DNA of 10,260 nucleotides from Pseudomonadota bacterium (GCA_023438325.1 JAEXRB010000189.1:1-10260); one strand, 5' to 3'. Counted from the first letter of the stretch, positions 1 through 7,376 are shown. The notes: generated from the letters alone by a model not told the origin. A program made the numbers and translations.

Positions 1-1505
1 GAGTTGTAGTAGGCATTGACCGTCTGCGGCGGCATGAACCACTCGTCCTTGTCCACCGGCTTGCCGATCTTGGAATAGTTGTAGCGTGCGTTGAAGGCAC
101 GCGCGGCGAGCGCGTTGCCAGCGAAATCACCCCGGCTGAAGTTCAGGCCGCTCCAGTCACGCCACTTGTCCGGATAGCCGATCTTGGGCGTGAACGTGGC
201 CCACTTCTCCAGCGCCTGACGCTTGGTTTCATCACTCATCCATCCCAGCCCCTCGATGCGCTGCTTGAGCGCCTGGCTCAAGTTGCCCACCAGCGATTCC
301 ATCTTGGCCTTGGATTCGGGCGGAAACACCGCCTTCACGTAGACCTGTCCGAGCGCTTCGCCGACCGAGCCATTGAGCGCATTCAGCACACGCTTCCAAC
401 GCGGTGTCTGCTCGGCCTGACCGCGCAGAGCCTGGCTGTAGAAGGCAAAGTTCTGCTGCGCGAAGGCCTCGGTCAGATACGGCGACGCATCGTCGATTTC
501 GTGGTAACGCAGGTAGGCGCGCCACTGCTCCACCGGCACTTCGTCGAACATGGCGTTCAGCTCGCCAAAGAAGCCCGGCATGGCCAGCGAGAACATGTCC
601 GGGCGGGCCACGCCGATGGCATCGAACAAGGCACTCCACGGGAAATTGGGCGTCAGCGCATCGGCATCGGCAACCGAGGTCGGCACATAGCGCTTGGCGG
701 GGTCGCGCAGTTCCACGCGCGGCGTGGAGGCCTGCGCCAGTCGCGTCTCGAAGCGCAACACCGCGTCGGCCTGCTGCTCGGCGACATCTGCTGCATCGCC
801 AGCCAGAACGAACAATGCGGTGACATGCTCGCGCAATGCCACGCGCGCCTTGGCGTAATCCTCACGTTCCTCCAAGTAGTAGGCGCGCTCGGGCAGCGAC
901 AGGCCGCCCTGCCCGACGTAGGCGATCACGCGGCTGGAATCGCGGTAATCGGCATTGCCGTAGAACGAGAACAGCGAAATCCGGCCCTGCGCCGCAGAAT
1001 CACGCAAGTAAGCCGCGATGCCGGCGCTGTGAGTGATCGCGTCGATCTTCGCCAGCACCGGGCGCAGCGGCTCGATGCCAGCCTTCTCGATGGCCGCCTC
1101 GTCCATGCCCGAGGCGTAGAAATCGCCAACGAGTTTTTCCACACCCGTGGCTCCGGCATCGGCCGCCGAGCCTTCGGCCAGCTTGCGCTGAACCTGGAGC
1201 GAGCGTTCGCTCAACGTCTCGAAACTGCCCCATGTGGTGCGGTCGGAAGGCACCGGATTGGCGGCCAGCCACTTGCCGTTGACATGGGCATTGAAATCTC
1301 CGCATGCGGGAATGGATTGATCCAGGTCAGACGCCTGGAAACGCACCGCTGGTGTCAGCGACGAGAAATCGAGCGCGGGCGCGCGTACTTCCTCCACGGG
1401 CGCGGCGGCAGGTGCAGCCGCTTCCTGTTCGGCAGGCGGACAGGCGGTGAGGAAAAGCGCGGAAGCCAGCGCTGCGGCCAGCGGCTTGCGGAGATTGTTC
1501 GACAT
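1..1505 (-). CDS. M13-family zinc metallopeptidase (neprilysin/PepO-like), lipoprotein, 3' end missing
   Basis: This is an M13 (neprilysin/endothelin-converting-enzyme type) endopeptidase, probably anchored in the envelope and cutting short peptides. The 501 visible residues read without interruption. A hydrophobic N-terminus ends in a lipobox, LTAC, with Cys22 as the lipidation site, followed by an Ala/Pro/Glu-rich linker to about residue 45. The M13 N-terminal domain starts near Cys68 (CGDF..VNGKWLAANPVPSD, then WGSF). The last visible residues, 496-501, are VNAYYN, the family's conserved substrate-binding NAYY motif, preceded by PVDKDEWFM. In this family the HExxH zinc motif lies about 40 residues further on, so the catalytic centre is outside the window; full members are about 670-700 residues. 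The ATG at 1505 was chosen because the signal sequence begins there; its ribosome site is weak (GGA eight bases upstream). It is divergent from ppk2. The family call is firm; substrate unknown. Confidence 0.95.
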   Translation of the reverse strand, partial: MSNNLRKPLAAALASALFLTACPPAEQEAAAPAAAPVEEVRAPALDFSSLTPAVRFQASDLDQSIPACGDFNAHVNGKWLAANPVPSDRTTWGSFETLSERSLQVQRKLAEGSAADAGATGVEKLVGDFYASGMDEAAIEKAGIEPLRPVLAKIDAITHSAGIAAYLRDSAAQGRISLFSFYGNADYRDSSRVIAYVGQGGLSLPERAYYLEEREDYAKARVALREHVTALFVLAGDAADVAEQQADAVLRFETRLAQASTPRVELRDPAKRYVPTSVADADALTPNFPWSALFDAIGVARPDMFSLAMPGFFGELNAMFDEVPVEQWRAYLRYHEIDDASPYLTEAFAQQNFAFYSQALRGQAEQTPRWKRVLNALNGSVGEALGQVYVKAVFPPESKAKMESLVGNLSQALKQRIEGLGWMSDETKRQALEKWATFTPKIGYPDKWRDWSGLNFSRGDFAGNALAARAFNARYNYSKIGKPVDKDEWFMPPQTVNAYYN

Positions 1506-1634
1506 GGATGCGATCCGAGATGGGAAAACCTGTCAACTTTACGGCATGGACACCCCTGCAACCTCCCTCGAAAGTCACGCCCGCACAACCTTGTCGGTAT
1601 TGCTGCAACAATGCCGCATTGCCGGAGAATCTCG
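1506..1634. other. Divergent intergenic region between the M13 peptidase and ppk2
   Basis: These 129 bases must carry the start signals of two divergent genes. On the plus strand the only clear signal is a GGAG ribosome site at 1624-1627, seven bases before the ppk2 ATG. On the minus strand a perfect TTGACA lies at 1536-1531, but the box a normal spacer away reads TCGCAT and abuts the M13 start codon, so I do not call it a promoter. I see no convincing -35/-10 pair for either gene, no large hairpin and no repeat. Confidence 0.4.
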
Positions 1635-2417
1635 ATGAAGCGCGAACGCTACGAGCACGCACTCAAGCCACTGAAAACGCAACTGGCCGGATTGGGCCGC
1701 TGGGCCAGACAACATGGCGAGCGCATCGTGGTGGTGCTGGAAGGGCGCGATACAGCTGGCAAAAGCGGCGTCATCAACGCCATCGCCGACACCATGAACC
1801 CGCGCCAATGTCATGTGGTGGCGTTGCCCACGCCTTCCGAGCGCGAACGCGGCCAATGGTATTTCCAGCGCTATGTGCCGCACCTGCCGGCAGCCGGGGA
1901 AATCGTGCTGTTCGATCGCAGCTGGTACAACCGCGCCGGCGTGGAAAAGGTCATGGGCTTTTGTACCGATGCGCAATACCGTGCCTTCCTGCGGCAAGCG
2001 CCCGAGTTCGAGCGCCTGCTCGTGGAAGATGGCATCCGCCTCCACAAATACTGGCTGACGGTGGATCAGGAAGAACAGGAGCAGCGTTTCGCCGAACGCG
2101 CCAGCGATCCGCTCAAGCAGTGGAAACTGTCACCGGTGGACATGCAGGCACGCGAGAAATATCTCCAATACGGTGCCGCGCGCGATGCCATGCTCGCCGT
2201 CACGCACACCACGCATGCGCCATGGACACTGGTGGACTTCAACGATCAACGCCTGGGGCGGCTCACCTTGATCGACCACCTATTGCGCAGCCTGCCGGAT
2301 GAGGATATTCCCGGCTTGCCACTGACTTTGCCCGCGTTGCCCGGCCCGGTGCACAAAGAATCGTTCGATGGGCCATTGCGGCCGATTCCGCCTTATCCGG
2401 TCAAGACGACGGAGTAA
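1635..2417 (+). CDS. ppk2: Polyphosphate kinase 2 (PPK2), single-domain
   Basis: PPK2 enzymes transfer phosphate between polyphosphate and nucleotides, mostly making NDP/NTP from polyphosphate in the cytoplasm. The 260-residue protein has the whole one-domain fold: Walker A GRDTAGKSG at 37-45 (family consensus GRDAAGKGG), RGQWYFQRYVPHLPAAGE at 72-89, the Walker B-type DRSWYNRAGVEKVMGF at 94-109, and the lid region KYWLTVDQEEQEQRF at 138-152 followed by DPLKQWKLSPVD at 158-169. The gapless WYFQRY and VEKVMGF features fit the class I-like group, but class and nucleotide preference (ADP, GDP or AMP) cannot be read safely. After about residue 222 there is a proline-rich tail ending IPPYPVKTTE. 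The ATG at 1635 has GGAG at 1624-1627 with 7-base spacing, and the protein aligns with the usual family N-terminus. The open frame continues upstream only as an antisense shadow of the M13 gene. It is convergent with the GGDEF-EAL gene; no partner ppk1 or ppx is in view. Confidence 0.95.
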   Translation: MKRERYEHALKPLKTQLAGLGRWARQHGERIVVVLEGRDTAGKSGVINAIADTMNPRQCHVVALPTPSERERGQWYFQRYVPHLPAAGEIVLFDRSWYNRAGVEKVMGFCTDAQYRAFLRQAPEFERLLVEDGIRLHKYWLTVDQEEQEQRFAERASDPLKQWKLSPVDMQAREKYLQYGAARDAMLAVTHTTHAPWTLVDFNDQRLGRLTLIDHLLRSLPDEDIPGLPLTLPALPGPVHKESFDGPLRPIPPYPVKTTE

Positions 2418-2418
2418 A

Positions 2419-2477
2419 TCCTGATCACGCCGCGTGGGCGAGATGCAGAGGCTGTCATGCGCCCGGCCGCATCAGGA
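2419..2477. terminator. Inverted repeat between convergent ppk2 and GGDEF-EAL genes (possible bidirectional terminator)
   Basis: A perfect 7-base inverted repeat, TCCTGAT at 2419-2425 and ATCAGGA at 2471-2477, brackets the 54-base gap between the two convergent stop codons. Inside it GGGCG and CGCCC can also pair, and a small CAG/CTG stem sits in the middle, so the region may fold into an imperfect long hairpin. No T-run follows on either strand, so it is not a classical intrinsic terminator. The position is right for stopping both transcripts; the call is tentative. Confidence 0.3.
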
Positions 2478-4604
2478 CCTGCGCAACCCCGATTCCTCGA
2501 GCAGCATCACCAAGTCGGAACTGCTCATCGGCCGCCCCAGCCAATAGCCCTGCACATTGTCGCAGCCGCGCTGCCGCAGCGCCTCGTACTGACCTTCGGT
2601 TTCCACGCCTTCCGCCGTGACGACGATGCCCAGCGAATGGGCCATGGCGATGATGGCGGCGGTAAGGGCCAGGTCGTCCGGGTCATCGAGCATGTCGGCG
2701 ACGAAACTGCGATCGATCTTCACGCCATCGGCCGGCACCCGTCGCAGATGGCTCAGGCCGGAGAAGCCCGTGCCGAAATCATCCAGCCAGATTTTCGTGC
2801 CCGTCGCCCGCAACCGCGTGGCCGCAGCGATGGCCTCGCTTTCATGCGAGAACATCGCGGTTTCGGTCAGCTCAAGATGCAGCCGGTGCGGTGCCAGCTG
2901 CCAGCGACGCAGCTCGTATTCCACGATGTCGGGCAGATCGCCACGATGCAACTGGCGCGCCGACACGTTGACCGACACGAACAGTGCCTCGCCCCCATGC
3001 AACGGCCAGGCCGTAGCATCCTGACACGCGGTGCGCAGCACGAAGCGACCGATGGCATCGATCTGGCCGGTCTGCTCGGCCACTGCGATGAACTGGTCCG
3101 GCGGCACCTGACCGCGCTGTGGATGCTTCCAGCGCACCAAGGCCTCGGCGCCGACGATGCGGCCCATGGTATTGGAGTAGATCGGCTGGTAAAGCACGGA
3201 AAGCTCGTTGTTCTCCAGCGCCAGACGCAAGTCCTGCTCCATCTGCATCTGGCGTTCCACCGCGATATCCATGTCGCGGGTGTAGAAGCGGAAGCAATTC
3301 TTGCCGTCGAGCTTGGCCCGATACATGGCAATGTCGGCATTCTTGAGCAGCGCCGTGGCCTGCACGGCATCCTGCGGATACAGCGTGATGCCTACCGAGG
3401 CCGCCAATACGATGGACTGGCCGCCCACTTCGATGGGCTGACGCAACTCGGCCAGAAAAGCCTGCGCCAGCCGCGCAGCGCGGTCGCGCACATCCGTGCC
3501 GGAAAGCAGGGCGACAAATTCGTCACCACCGAAACGTGCCACTTCGGCGCGCCCATGCCCGAGCTTGTCCACCGCCTGCCTCACCCGCACGCTGAACAGC
3601 TTGAGCACCTCGTCGCCGGCATCGTGGCCGAGGGTGTCATTGATGCGCTTGAAATCGTCCAGATCCACGAACAGCAGCGCAAGCTCTCCGCCGTGGCGCT
3701 CAGCCACCTGCACCCGGGTGTTGAGGGTTTCGCGAAAAGCGATGCGGTTCGGCAAGCCGGTGAGGCTGTCGTCGAAGGCCAGGCGACGGATATCGCGATC
3801 ATGCCGGCCCACGCTCTCGCCCATGCGCATGAACGCTTCTTCCAGCTCGCCGATCTCGTCACTGCGCGAGGACAGCGGCCATTCGACCAGATAATCGCCC
3901 TGCGCCATCTGGTGCGCTGCGTGCGCCAGACGCTGCACCGGCTCGACCAAGCCACGGGAAATCAACCAAGCGGTCAGGGCCACCAAAGCCAGCAGCACGC
4001 CCGACAACAACAACGCGATGGTCAACATGCGTCGCTGCAACTGCACACCGCGCGCCTGCACGGCCACGCCGGCCTCGCGCTCCAGCATGGCCGGCGCCAG
4101 CAGCGAAATGCCGACGCGAACACCGCCTATGCGCTCCTGACCCAGCCAGATCGGCACGGCGGCATCGATGACGCCGGCAGCGATCTGGATGCGTGGCTCC
4201 GAGGCCGTGATGGCTTCGGCCGCCAGGGCGTCTCCCATGCGCTGACCGAAGCGGGAAATATCGGCGCTGCCATCGTGCACGATGCGCCCATCGGCATCGT
4301 GGATCAGCACGTAGGCTACTTCCGGTTGCGCCAGCGCCGAACGTGCGGTTTCGCCGATCAGGCTCAGGTCGAAGTAATAGAGCGGATTGACCAACGCATC
4401 GGCAACGAGCTGGGCCATGGCCAAGGCCCGGCGCTGTTCGCTGCGCAAGCTGGCCTCGTGGATGGCCTCGCCACTGAGATGGGTGAGCTGCTTCACCCCG
4501 CTCACCTGCTGCTGCCAACCGATGAAGCCAAGCACAAGGCTCAGCAACGCCGCCGTCAGCACGATCAACCAGAATTTGGCGGAAAGCCCCAGCCGCATCG
4601 TCAT
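2472..4604 (-). CDS. Membrane-bound HAMP-GGDEF-EAL cyclic-di-GMP enzyme
   Basis: A 710-residue inner-membrane signalling protein that should make and/or break cyclic-di-GMP. Order: TM1 about 9-30; periplasmic sensor region about 31-190; TM2 about 193-215; HAMP about 216-268 (DEIGELEEAF); GGDEF domain about 275-440 with DDSLTGLPNR and intact GGDEF at 359-363; EAL domain about 450-705. EAL catalytic and metal motifs are all present: EAL 487-489, LELTET 577-582, DDFGTG 608-613, KID 629-631, EGVE 665-668, QGY 685-687. Both active sites look competent. The inhibitory RxxD I-site expected nine residues before GGDEF reads HGRA, so feedback inhibition is probably lost. The ATG at 4604 overlaps the stop of the upstream binding-protein gene as ATGA, suggesting translational coupling. 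A second ATG two codons on (4598) has slightly better ribosome-site spacing. The pair resembles Vibrio NspS-MbaA in design, with a different binding-protein family. Net activity cannot be told from sequence. Confidence 0.95.
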   Translation of the reverse strand: MTMRLGLSAKFWLIVLTAALLSLVLGFIGWQQQVSGVKQLTHLSGEAIHEASLRSEQRRALAMAQLVADALVNPLYYFDLSLIGETARSALAQPEVAYVLIHDADGRIVHDGSADISRFGQRMGDALAAEAITASEPRIQIAAGVIDAAVPIWLGQERIGGVRVGISLLAPAMLEREAGVAVQARGVQLQRRMLTIALLLSGVLLALVALTAWLISRGLVEPVQRLAHAAHQMAQGDYLVEWPLSSRSDEIGELEEAFMRMGESVGRHDRDIRRLAFDDSLTGLPNRIAFRETLNTRVQVAERHGGELALLFVDLDDFKRINDTLGHDAGDEVLKLFSVRVRQAVDKLGHGRAEVARFGGDEFVALLSGTDVRDRAARLAQAFLAELRQPIEVGGQSIVLAASVGITLYPQDAVQATALLKNADIAMYRAKLDGKNCFRFYTRDMDIAVERQMQMEQDLRLALENNELSVLYQPIYSNTMGRIVGAEALVRWKHPQRGQVPPDQFIAVAEQTGQIDAIGRFVLRTACQDATAWPLHGGEALFVSVNVSARQLHRGDLPDIVEYELRRWQLAPHRLHLELTETAMFSHESEAIAAATRLRATGTKIWLDDFGTGFSGLSHLRRVPADGVKIDRSFVADMLDDPDDLALTAAIIAMAHSLGIVVTAEGVETEGQYEALRQRGCDNVQGYWLGRPMSSSDLVMLLEESGLRRS

Positions 4605-5518
4605 TCCAGCCGCTTGCGGACAAGGTCGAGATTGGTCCGCAAGCGGGAAAGCCCCTGCTCGGTCTGAGCGTCCAGTGGCACGAAGCGCTGCGTGTCGAAG
4701 AATCGCCGCAAGGCATCGCGCGCTGCCGGATCATCGCCGGCATCCAGCAACACTTCGCGCAACCGTTCACGCACGGCCGGGTCGATATCTGGCGCCAGCA
4801 CTTCGATGGCCCGCGGCACACTGGCGGTTTCATGGAAGATTTCGAGGTCTTCGCGCAGCCCCGGCGCACGCTCGCCCATCAGATCCCAGTCGAGATTGGA
4901 GAACGCCCCGGCATTCACCAGGCGCTTCTGAACCCACGTCCCCACATTGCTCTCGCTGCGTGCGAACACGTAACCCACGCGGCCCGGCGCGGGGCGATCA
5001 AGCGGGGACAACAACACATCCAGTTCCAGCCCGGCACGCAACATTTCCGCCGCCGGCATCACGTAGCTGCTGGTGGAATAGGCGTTCTGGAAGGCGATGC
5101 TGCGGCCCTTGAGATCTGCCATCGAACCGATGCCGCTGCCGCGCCAGGTGAAGAAAACGGCGTGATAATCCTTGCCACCGCCGCGTTCGGTGGAAAGCAG
5201 CAATTCCGCTCCCACCCGGCGTTGGTATTCCACCGCCATCGCGGCGGTGTCGCTGACCCAGTCCACGCGCCGACGGCGCAGGTAACTCTGCATCTGGATC
5301 GCATCGCGCGCCATCAGGATGCGCCCTTCCCGGATCCCGACCTGGCGCAAGCGTGGCACCACGTAGTCGAGCATCGGCTGGAGCGCCTCGGCGTGGCGCT
5401 TGGGATCATCGCTGACCCGACCCAGCACCAGCACCTGACGCGATGCCGGTTCTGCCGCATGCGCGCGCATGGGCGCCGATAGCGCGAACAGCAGCAGACA
5501 GCAGGCCAGTCGAAGCAT
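4601..5518 (-). CDS. PhnD-type periplasmic substrate-binding protein (phosphate/phosphonate-binding-like)
   Basis: A 305-residue secreted protein of the PhnD-like phosphate/phosphite/phosphonate-binding family (type II periplasmic binding fold). A signal peptide covers residues 1-21 or 22, cleaving near AHA|AEP. Family marks include SDDP at 36-39, WVSDTAAMA at 87-95, DYHAVFF at 117-123, the strongly typical IGSMADLKGRSIAFQNAYSTSSYVMP run at 130-155, and VNAGAFSNLDW at 201-211. In true importers this protein delivers ligand to an ABC permease, but no permease or ATPase gene is nearby. Instead it overlaps the GGDEF-EAL gene by four bases, so a role as a ligand sensor that docks on the periplasmic domain of that protein is the better inference. 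The ligand is unknown and need not be a phosphonate. The ATG at 5518 puts the signal peptide at the N-terminus, although I see no good ribosome site. The gap to trmJ upstream is 59 bases and holds a short TTGCC/GGCAA hairpin (5541-5555); co-transcription with trmJ is possible. Confidence 0.88.
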   Translation of the reverse strand: MLRLACCLLLFALSAPMRAHAAEPASRQVLVLGRVSDDPKRHAEALQPMLDYVVPRLRQVGIREGRILMARDAIQMQSYLRRRRVDWVSDTAAMAVEYQRRVGAELLLSTERGGGKDYHAVFFTWRGSGIGSMADLKGRSIAFQNAYSTSSYVMPAAEMLRAGLELDVLLSPLDRPAPGRVGYVFARSESNVGTWVQKRLVNAGAFSNLDWDLMGERAPGLREDLEIFHETASVPRAIEVLAPDIDPAVRERLREVLLDAGDDPAARDALRRFFDTQRFVPLDAQTEQGLSRLRTNLDLVRKRLE

Positions 5519-5577
5519 GAATGCGTGGATGTCCGCGAAATTGCCAACGCGGCAAAGCCTATCTGATTCCCCGCAGG

Positions 5578-6369
5578 TCAGATAGAGCAGTCCGAGGGCA
5601 TCTTGTCGCCCTGCGCCGCGTTCGCCAGCCGCGCCATGCGCTGGGCATCGGCAAAGATGCCGCGCAATACGCGCACTTCGCGCTGATCGGGCTGGGCACG
5701 AAGCAGCAACTGGCGCAGGCGGCGCATGACCCGATCCGGCGAGCGCCCTTTGTGGAAATCGATGTCATCCAGCATCTGTCCCAGATGATCGAACAGGCTC
5801 TCCATCTGCGCCCCCGTGGCCGGAAGATCGTCCGGCCGCGCCAGCTCGTCGGGCGCATTCGCACGCGCCAGTTCCTCGCGACGCAGTTCCCAAGCCAGCA
5901 CCTGAACGGCTGCGGCCAGATTCAGCGAGCTGAAATCCTCTACCGAAGGGATGTGCACCGCCGCATGGCAAAGCTGCAACTCCTCGTTGAACAGCCCGGT
6001 GCGCTCGCGTCCGAACACCAAGGCCACCTGGCCTTGCGCTGCGGCGTCCCAGACCCGCGCCGCCGCCGCCGAAGGGTCGAACTCGTCCATCGCCACGCTG
6101 CGCCGGCGCGCCGTGCATCCCATCACCCAGCGGCAATCGGCGACGGCGTCCTGCAAGGTCTCGAACACGCGGGCGTTTTCCAGCACATCATCCGCGCCGG
6201 CCGCCATGGCGCTTGCCTCGCGATGCGGAAAACGTTCCGGCGCAACCAGGCTCAGGCGAGCAAGCCCCATGGTGCGCATCGCCCGCGCCGCCGCGCCGAT
6301 ATTGCCGGGATGGGAAGTGCCGACCAGCACGATGGTGATCGATTCGCGGGTGTGTTCAGACAGGGACAA
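5578..6369 (-). CDS. trmJ: tRNA (cytidine/uridine-32)-2'-O-methyltransferase TrmJ
   Basis: TrmJ is a SPOUT-fold enzyme that uses S-adenosylmethionine to methylate the 2'-O of nucleotide 32 in certain tRNA anticodon loops. With the start used here (263 residues) the three SPOUT motifs are VGTSHPGNIGAAARAM (16-31), VALVFGRERTGLFNEEL (115-131) and SSLNLAAAVQVLAWE (147-161). The C-terminal part is the usual TrmJ helical extension. Two starts compete. The longest frame opens with GTG at 6393 but has no ribosome site. A TTG at 6369 has GAGG at 6381-6378 with 8-base spacing and brings the N-terminus close to the short E. coli form, so I chose it. The gene is divergent from suhB, as in E. coli, where trmJ (yfhQ) and suhB also lie back to back. 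There trmJ is followed by the isc genes; here the PhnD-like/GGDEF-EAL pair follows instead. Function is firm; the start is not. Confidence 0.93.
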   Translation of the reverse strand: MSLSEHTRESITIVLVGTSHPGNIGAAARAMRTMGLARLSLVAPERFPHREASAMAAGADDVLENARVFETLQDAVADCRWVMGCTARRRSVAMDEFDPSAAAARVWDAAAQGQVALVFGRERTGLFNEELQLCHAAVHIPSVEDFSSLNLAAAVQVLAWELRREELARANAPDELARPDDLPATGAQMESLFDHLGQMLDDIDFHKGRSPDRVMRRLRQLLLRAQPDQREVRVLRGIFADAQRMARLANAAQGDKMPSDCSI

Positions 6370-6377
6370 CGCTGTTT

Positions 6378-6381
6378 CCTC
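6378..6381 (-). promoter_or_regulatory. Ribosome binding site GAGG favouring a TTG start for trmJ
   Basis: On the minus strand GAGG reads from 6381 to 6378, eight bases before TTG at 6369-6367. It lies inside the coding sequence if the upstream GTG at 6393 is used, and that GTG has no comparable site. This is the main reason for preferring the rare TTG start. Confidence 0.55.
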
Positions 6382-6433
6382 GATGTGAATCACGCATGCA
6401 TGACCAAAACAACGCGGCCAACATGCCCGGTTC

Positions 6434-6442
6434 TGCTAGAAT
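6434..6442 (+). promoter_or_regulatory. Extended -10 promoter element for suhB
   Basis: TGCTAGAAT at 6434-6442 is an extended -10 element (TG, one base, then TAGAAT, one mismatch from TATAAT). No good -35 is found 16-18 bases upstream (6414-6419 is GCGGCC), which is tolerated by extended -10 promoters. Transcription would start near 6449-6450, leaving a leader of about 55 bases before the suhB ATG. The leader holds a small hairpin, CCGC-ATT-GCGG. Confidence 0.5.
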
Positions 6443-6503
6443 CCGCGCCCGCCCCGCATTGCGGAGGCAGGCTCTTTCCCACCTTCGACGCAAGAGATCC
6501 CGC

Positions 6504-7337
6504 ATGCTCAAGCCCGCGGTCAACATCATGGTCAAAGCCGCACGCGCGGCCGGCAACGTCATCCTGCGCCACGTTGCGCGCCTGGACGGCCTAAACATCG
6601 TCGAAAAGGGGCGTCAAGACTACGCCAGCGAGGTGGATTCGCTGGCCGAGAAGGAAATCATACGCGAGCTGCGCCGCGCCTTCCCCGACCACGCCTTCCT
6701 CTGCGAGGAAAGCGGCGCGCTCGGTCAGGCACGCTATACCTTCGTGGTCGATCCGCTCGACGGCACCAGCAACTTCCTGCACGGCATCCCGCACTACGCG
6801 GTATCCATCGGCCTGCTGGAAGGCAACGAGCCGATCCATGCCGTCGTCTACGACCCGCAGCGCAATGACATCTTCACCGCCAGCCGCGGCAGCGGCGCGT
6901 TCCTCAATGATCGTCGCATCCGCGTCACCGCGCGCGAAACCATCGAAGGTGCCATGCTCATCACCGGTTTCCCGCCACGCGAACGCAAGCGTCTGCGCCC
7001 GCAACTGGATGCCGTGCATGCACTGCTGGATGAAGCCGAAGATATCCGCCATACCGGCTCGGCCGCGCTGGATCTGGCCTATGTGGCCTGCGGTCGCGCC
7101 GATGCCTATTTCGAAGCCGGCGTGAAGCCTTGGGATATTGCCGCCGGCATGCTGCTGGTACGCGAGGCCGGAGGCCGCTGCATCGACTTCCGCGGTGCCG
7201 CCGCCACACCGCGCAACGGCCAGATCGTGGCTGGCAACCTTCGCATGAGCGAACTGGTGCAAAAGCGCATCGTCGAGAGCGGCTATGCCAGCGCCTTCGA
7301 TGCCAGCAACATCACCGCAACGGCAACGCCGGACTGA
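6504..7337 (+). CDS. suhB: Inositol-1-monophosphatase family protein SuhB
   Basis: A magnesium-dependent, lithium-sensitive-type sugar phosphatase of the inositol monophosphatase family. In E. coli, SuhB also joins the NusA-containing antitermination complex on rRNA operons; whether that holds here is inference. The 277-residue protein (E. coli 267) has the metal-binding residues: EE at 68-69 (CEES), the motif DPLDGTSNFLHGIP at 83-96 with Asp83 and Asp86, and the second motif KPWDIAAGMLLVREAGG at 208-224 with Asp211. The ATG at 6504 is preceded by AAGAG at 6492-6496 with 7-base spacing, and the protein begins MLKPAVNIMVKAAR, matching the family's first helix. It is divergent from trmJ, a conserved pairing that supports orthology, and convergent with the OsmC-like gene 24 bases beyond its stop. 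An extended -10 at 6434-6442 probably drives it. The last dozen residues (DASNITATATPD) are a non-conserved tail. Confidence 0.96.
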   Translation: MLKPAVNIMVKAARAAGNVILRHVARLDGLNIVEKGRQDYASEVDSLAEKEIIRELRRAFPDHAFLCEESGALGQARYTFVVDPLDGTSNFLHGIPHYAVSIGLLEGNEPIHAVVYDPQRNDIFTASRGSGAFLNDRRIRVTARETIEGAMLITGFPPRERKRLRPQLDAVHALLDEAEDIRHTGSAALDLAYVACGRADAYFEAGVKPWDIAAGMLLVREAGGRCIDFRGAAATPRNGQIVAGNLRMSELVQKRIVESGYASAFDASNITATATPD

Positions 7338-7349
7338 CCTTGCCGCATC

Positions 7350-7376
7350 GGGCCGGTGGCATCACGCTGCCGGCCC
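7350..7376. terminator. GC-rich hairpin at the suhB / OsmC-like convergent junction
   Basis: GGGCCGG at 7350-7356 pairs with CCGGCCC at 7370-7376 over a 13-base loop. An alternative fold pairs GGGCC/GGCCC and GGCA/TGCC with a 3-base bulge and 6-base loop. It starts 12 bases after the suhB stop and covers the last codons and stop of the OsmC-like gene. There is no T-run on either side, so it may slow polymerase or protect 3' ends rather than act as a classical terminator. Confidence 0.35.

Noticed and set aside
1508..1536. TTGACA on the minus strand as a -35 box for the M13 gene
   Set aside because: The box at normal spacing reads TCGCAT and lies against the start codon, leaving no room for a leader.
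501..1634. Open plus-strand frame running about 378 codons upstream of the ppk2 ATG
   Set aside because: It lies opposite the intact M13 gene, resembles no family, and the ppk2 homology begins at the ATG at 1635, which has its own ribosome site.
2457..4667. 736-codon plus-strand open frame
   Set aside because: It is antisense to the whole GGDEF-EAL gene. The His/Gln/Arg-rich translation shows no domain; this is a typical high-GC shadow.
5541..5555. TTGCC/GGCAA hairpin after trmJ as an intrinsic terminator
   Set aside because: The stem has only five base pairs and no T-run follows, so it is too weak to call a terminator.
5521..6594. 357-codon plus-strand open frame across trmJ and into suhB
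   Set aside because: It is antisense to trmJ, whose SPOUT motifs are clear, and ends inside suhB in the wrong frame.
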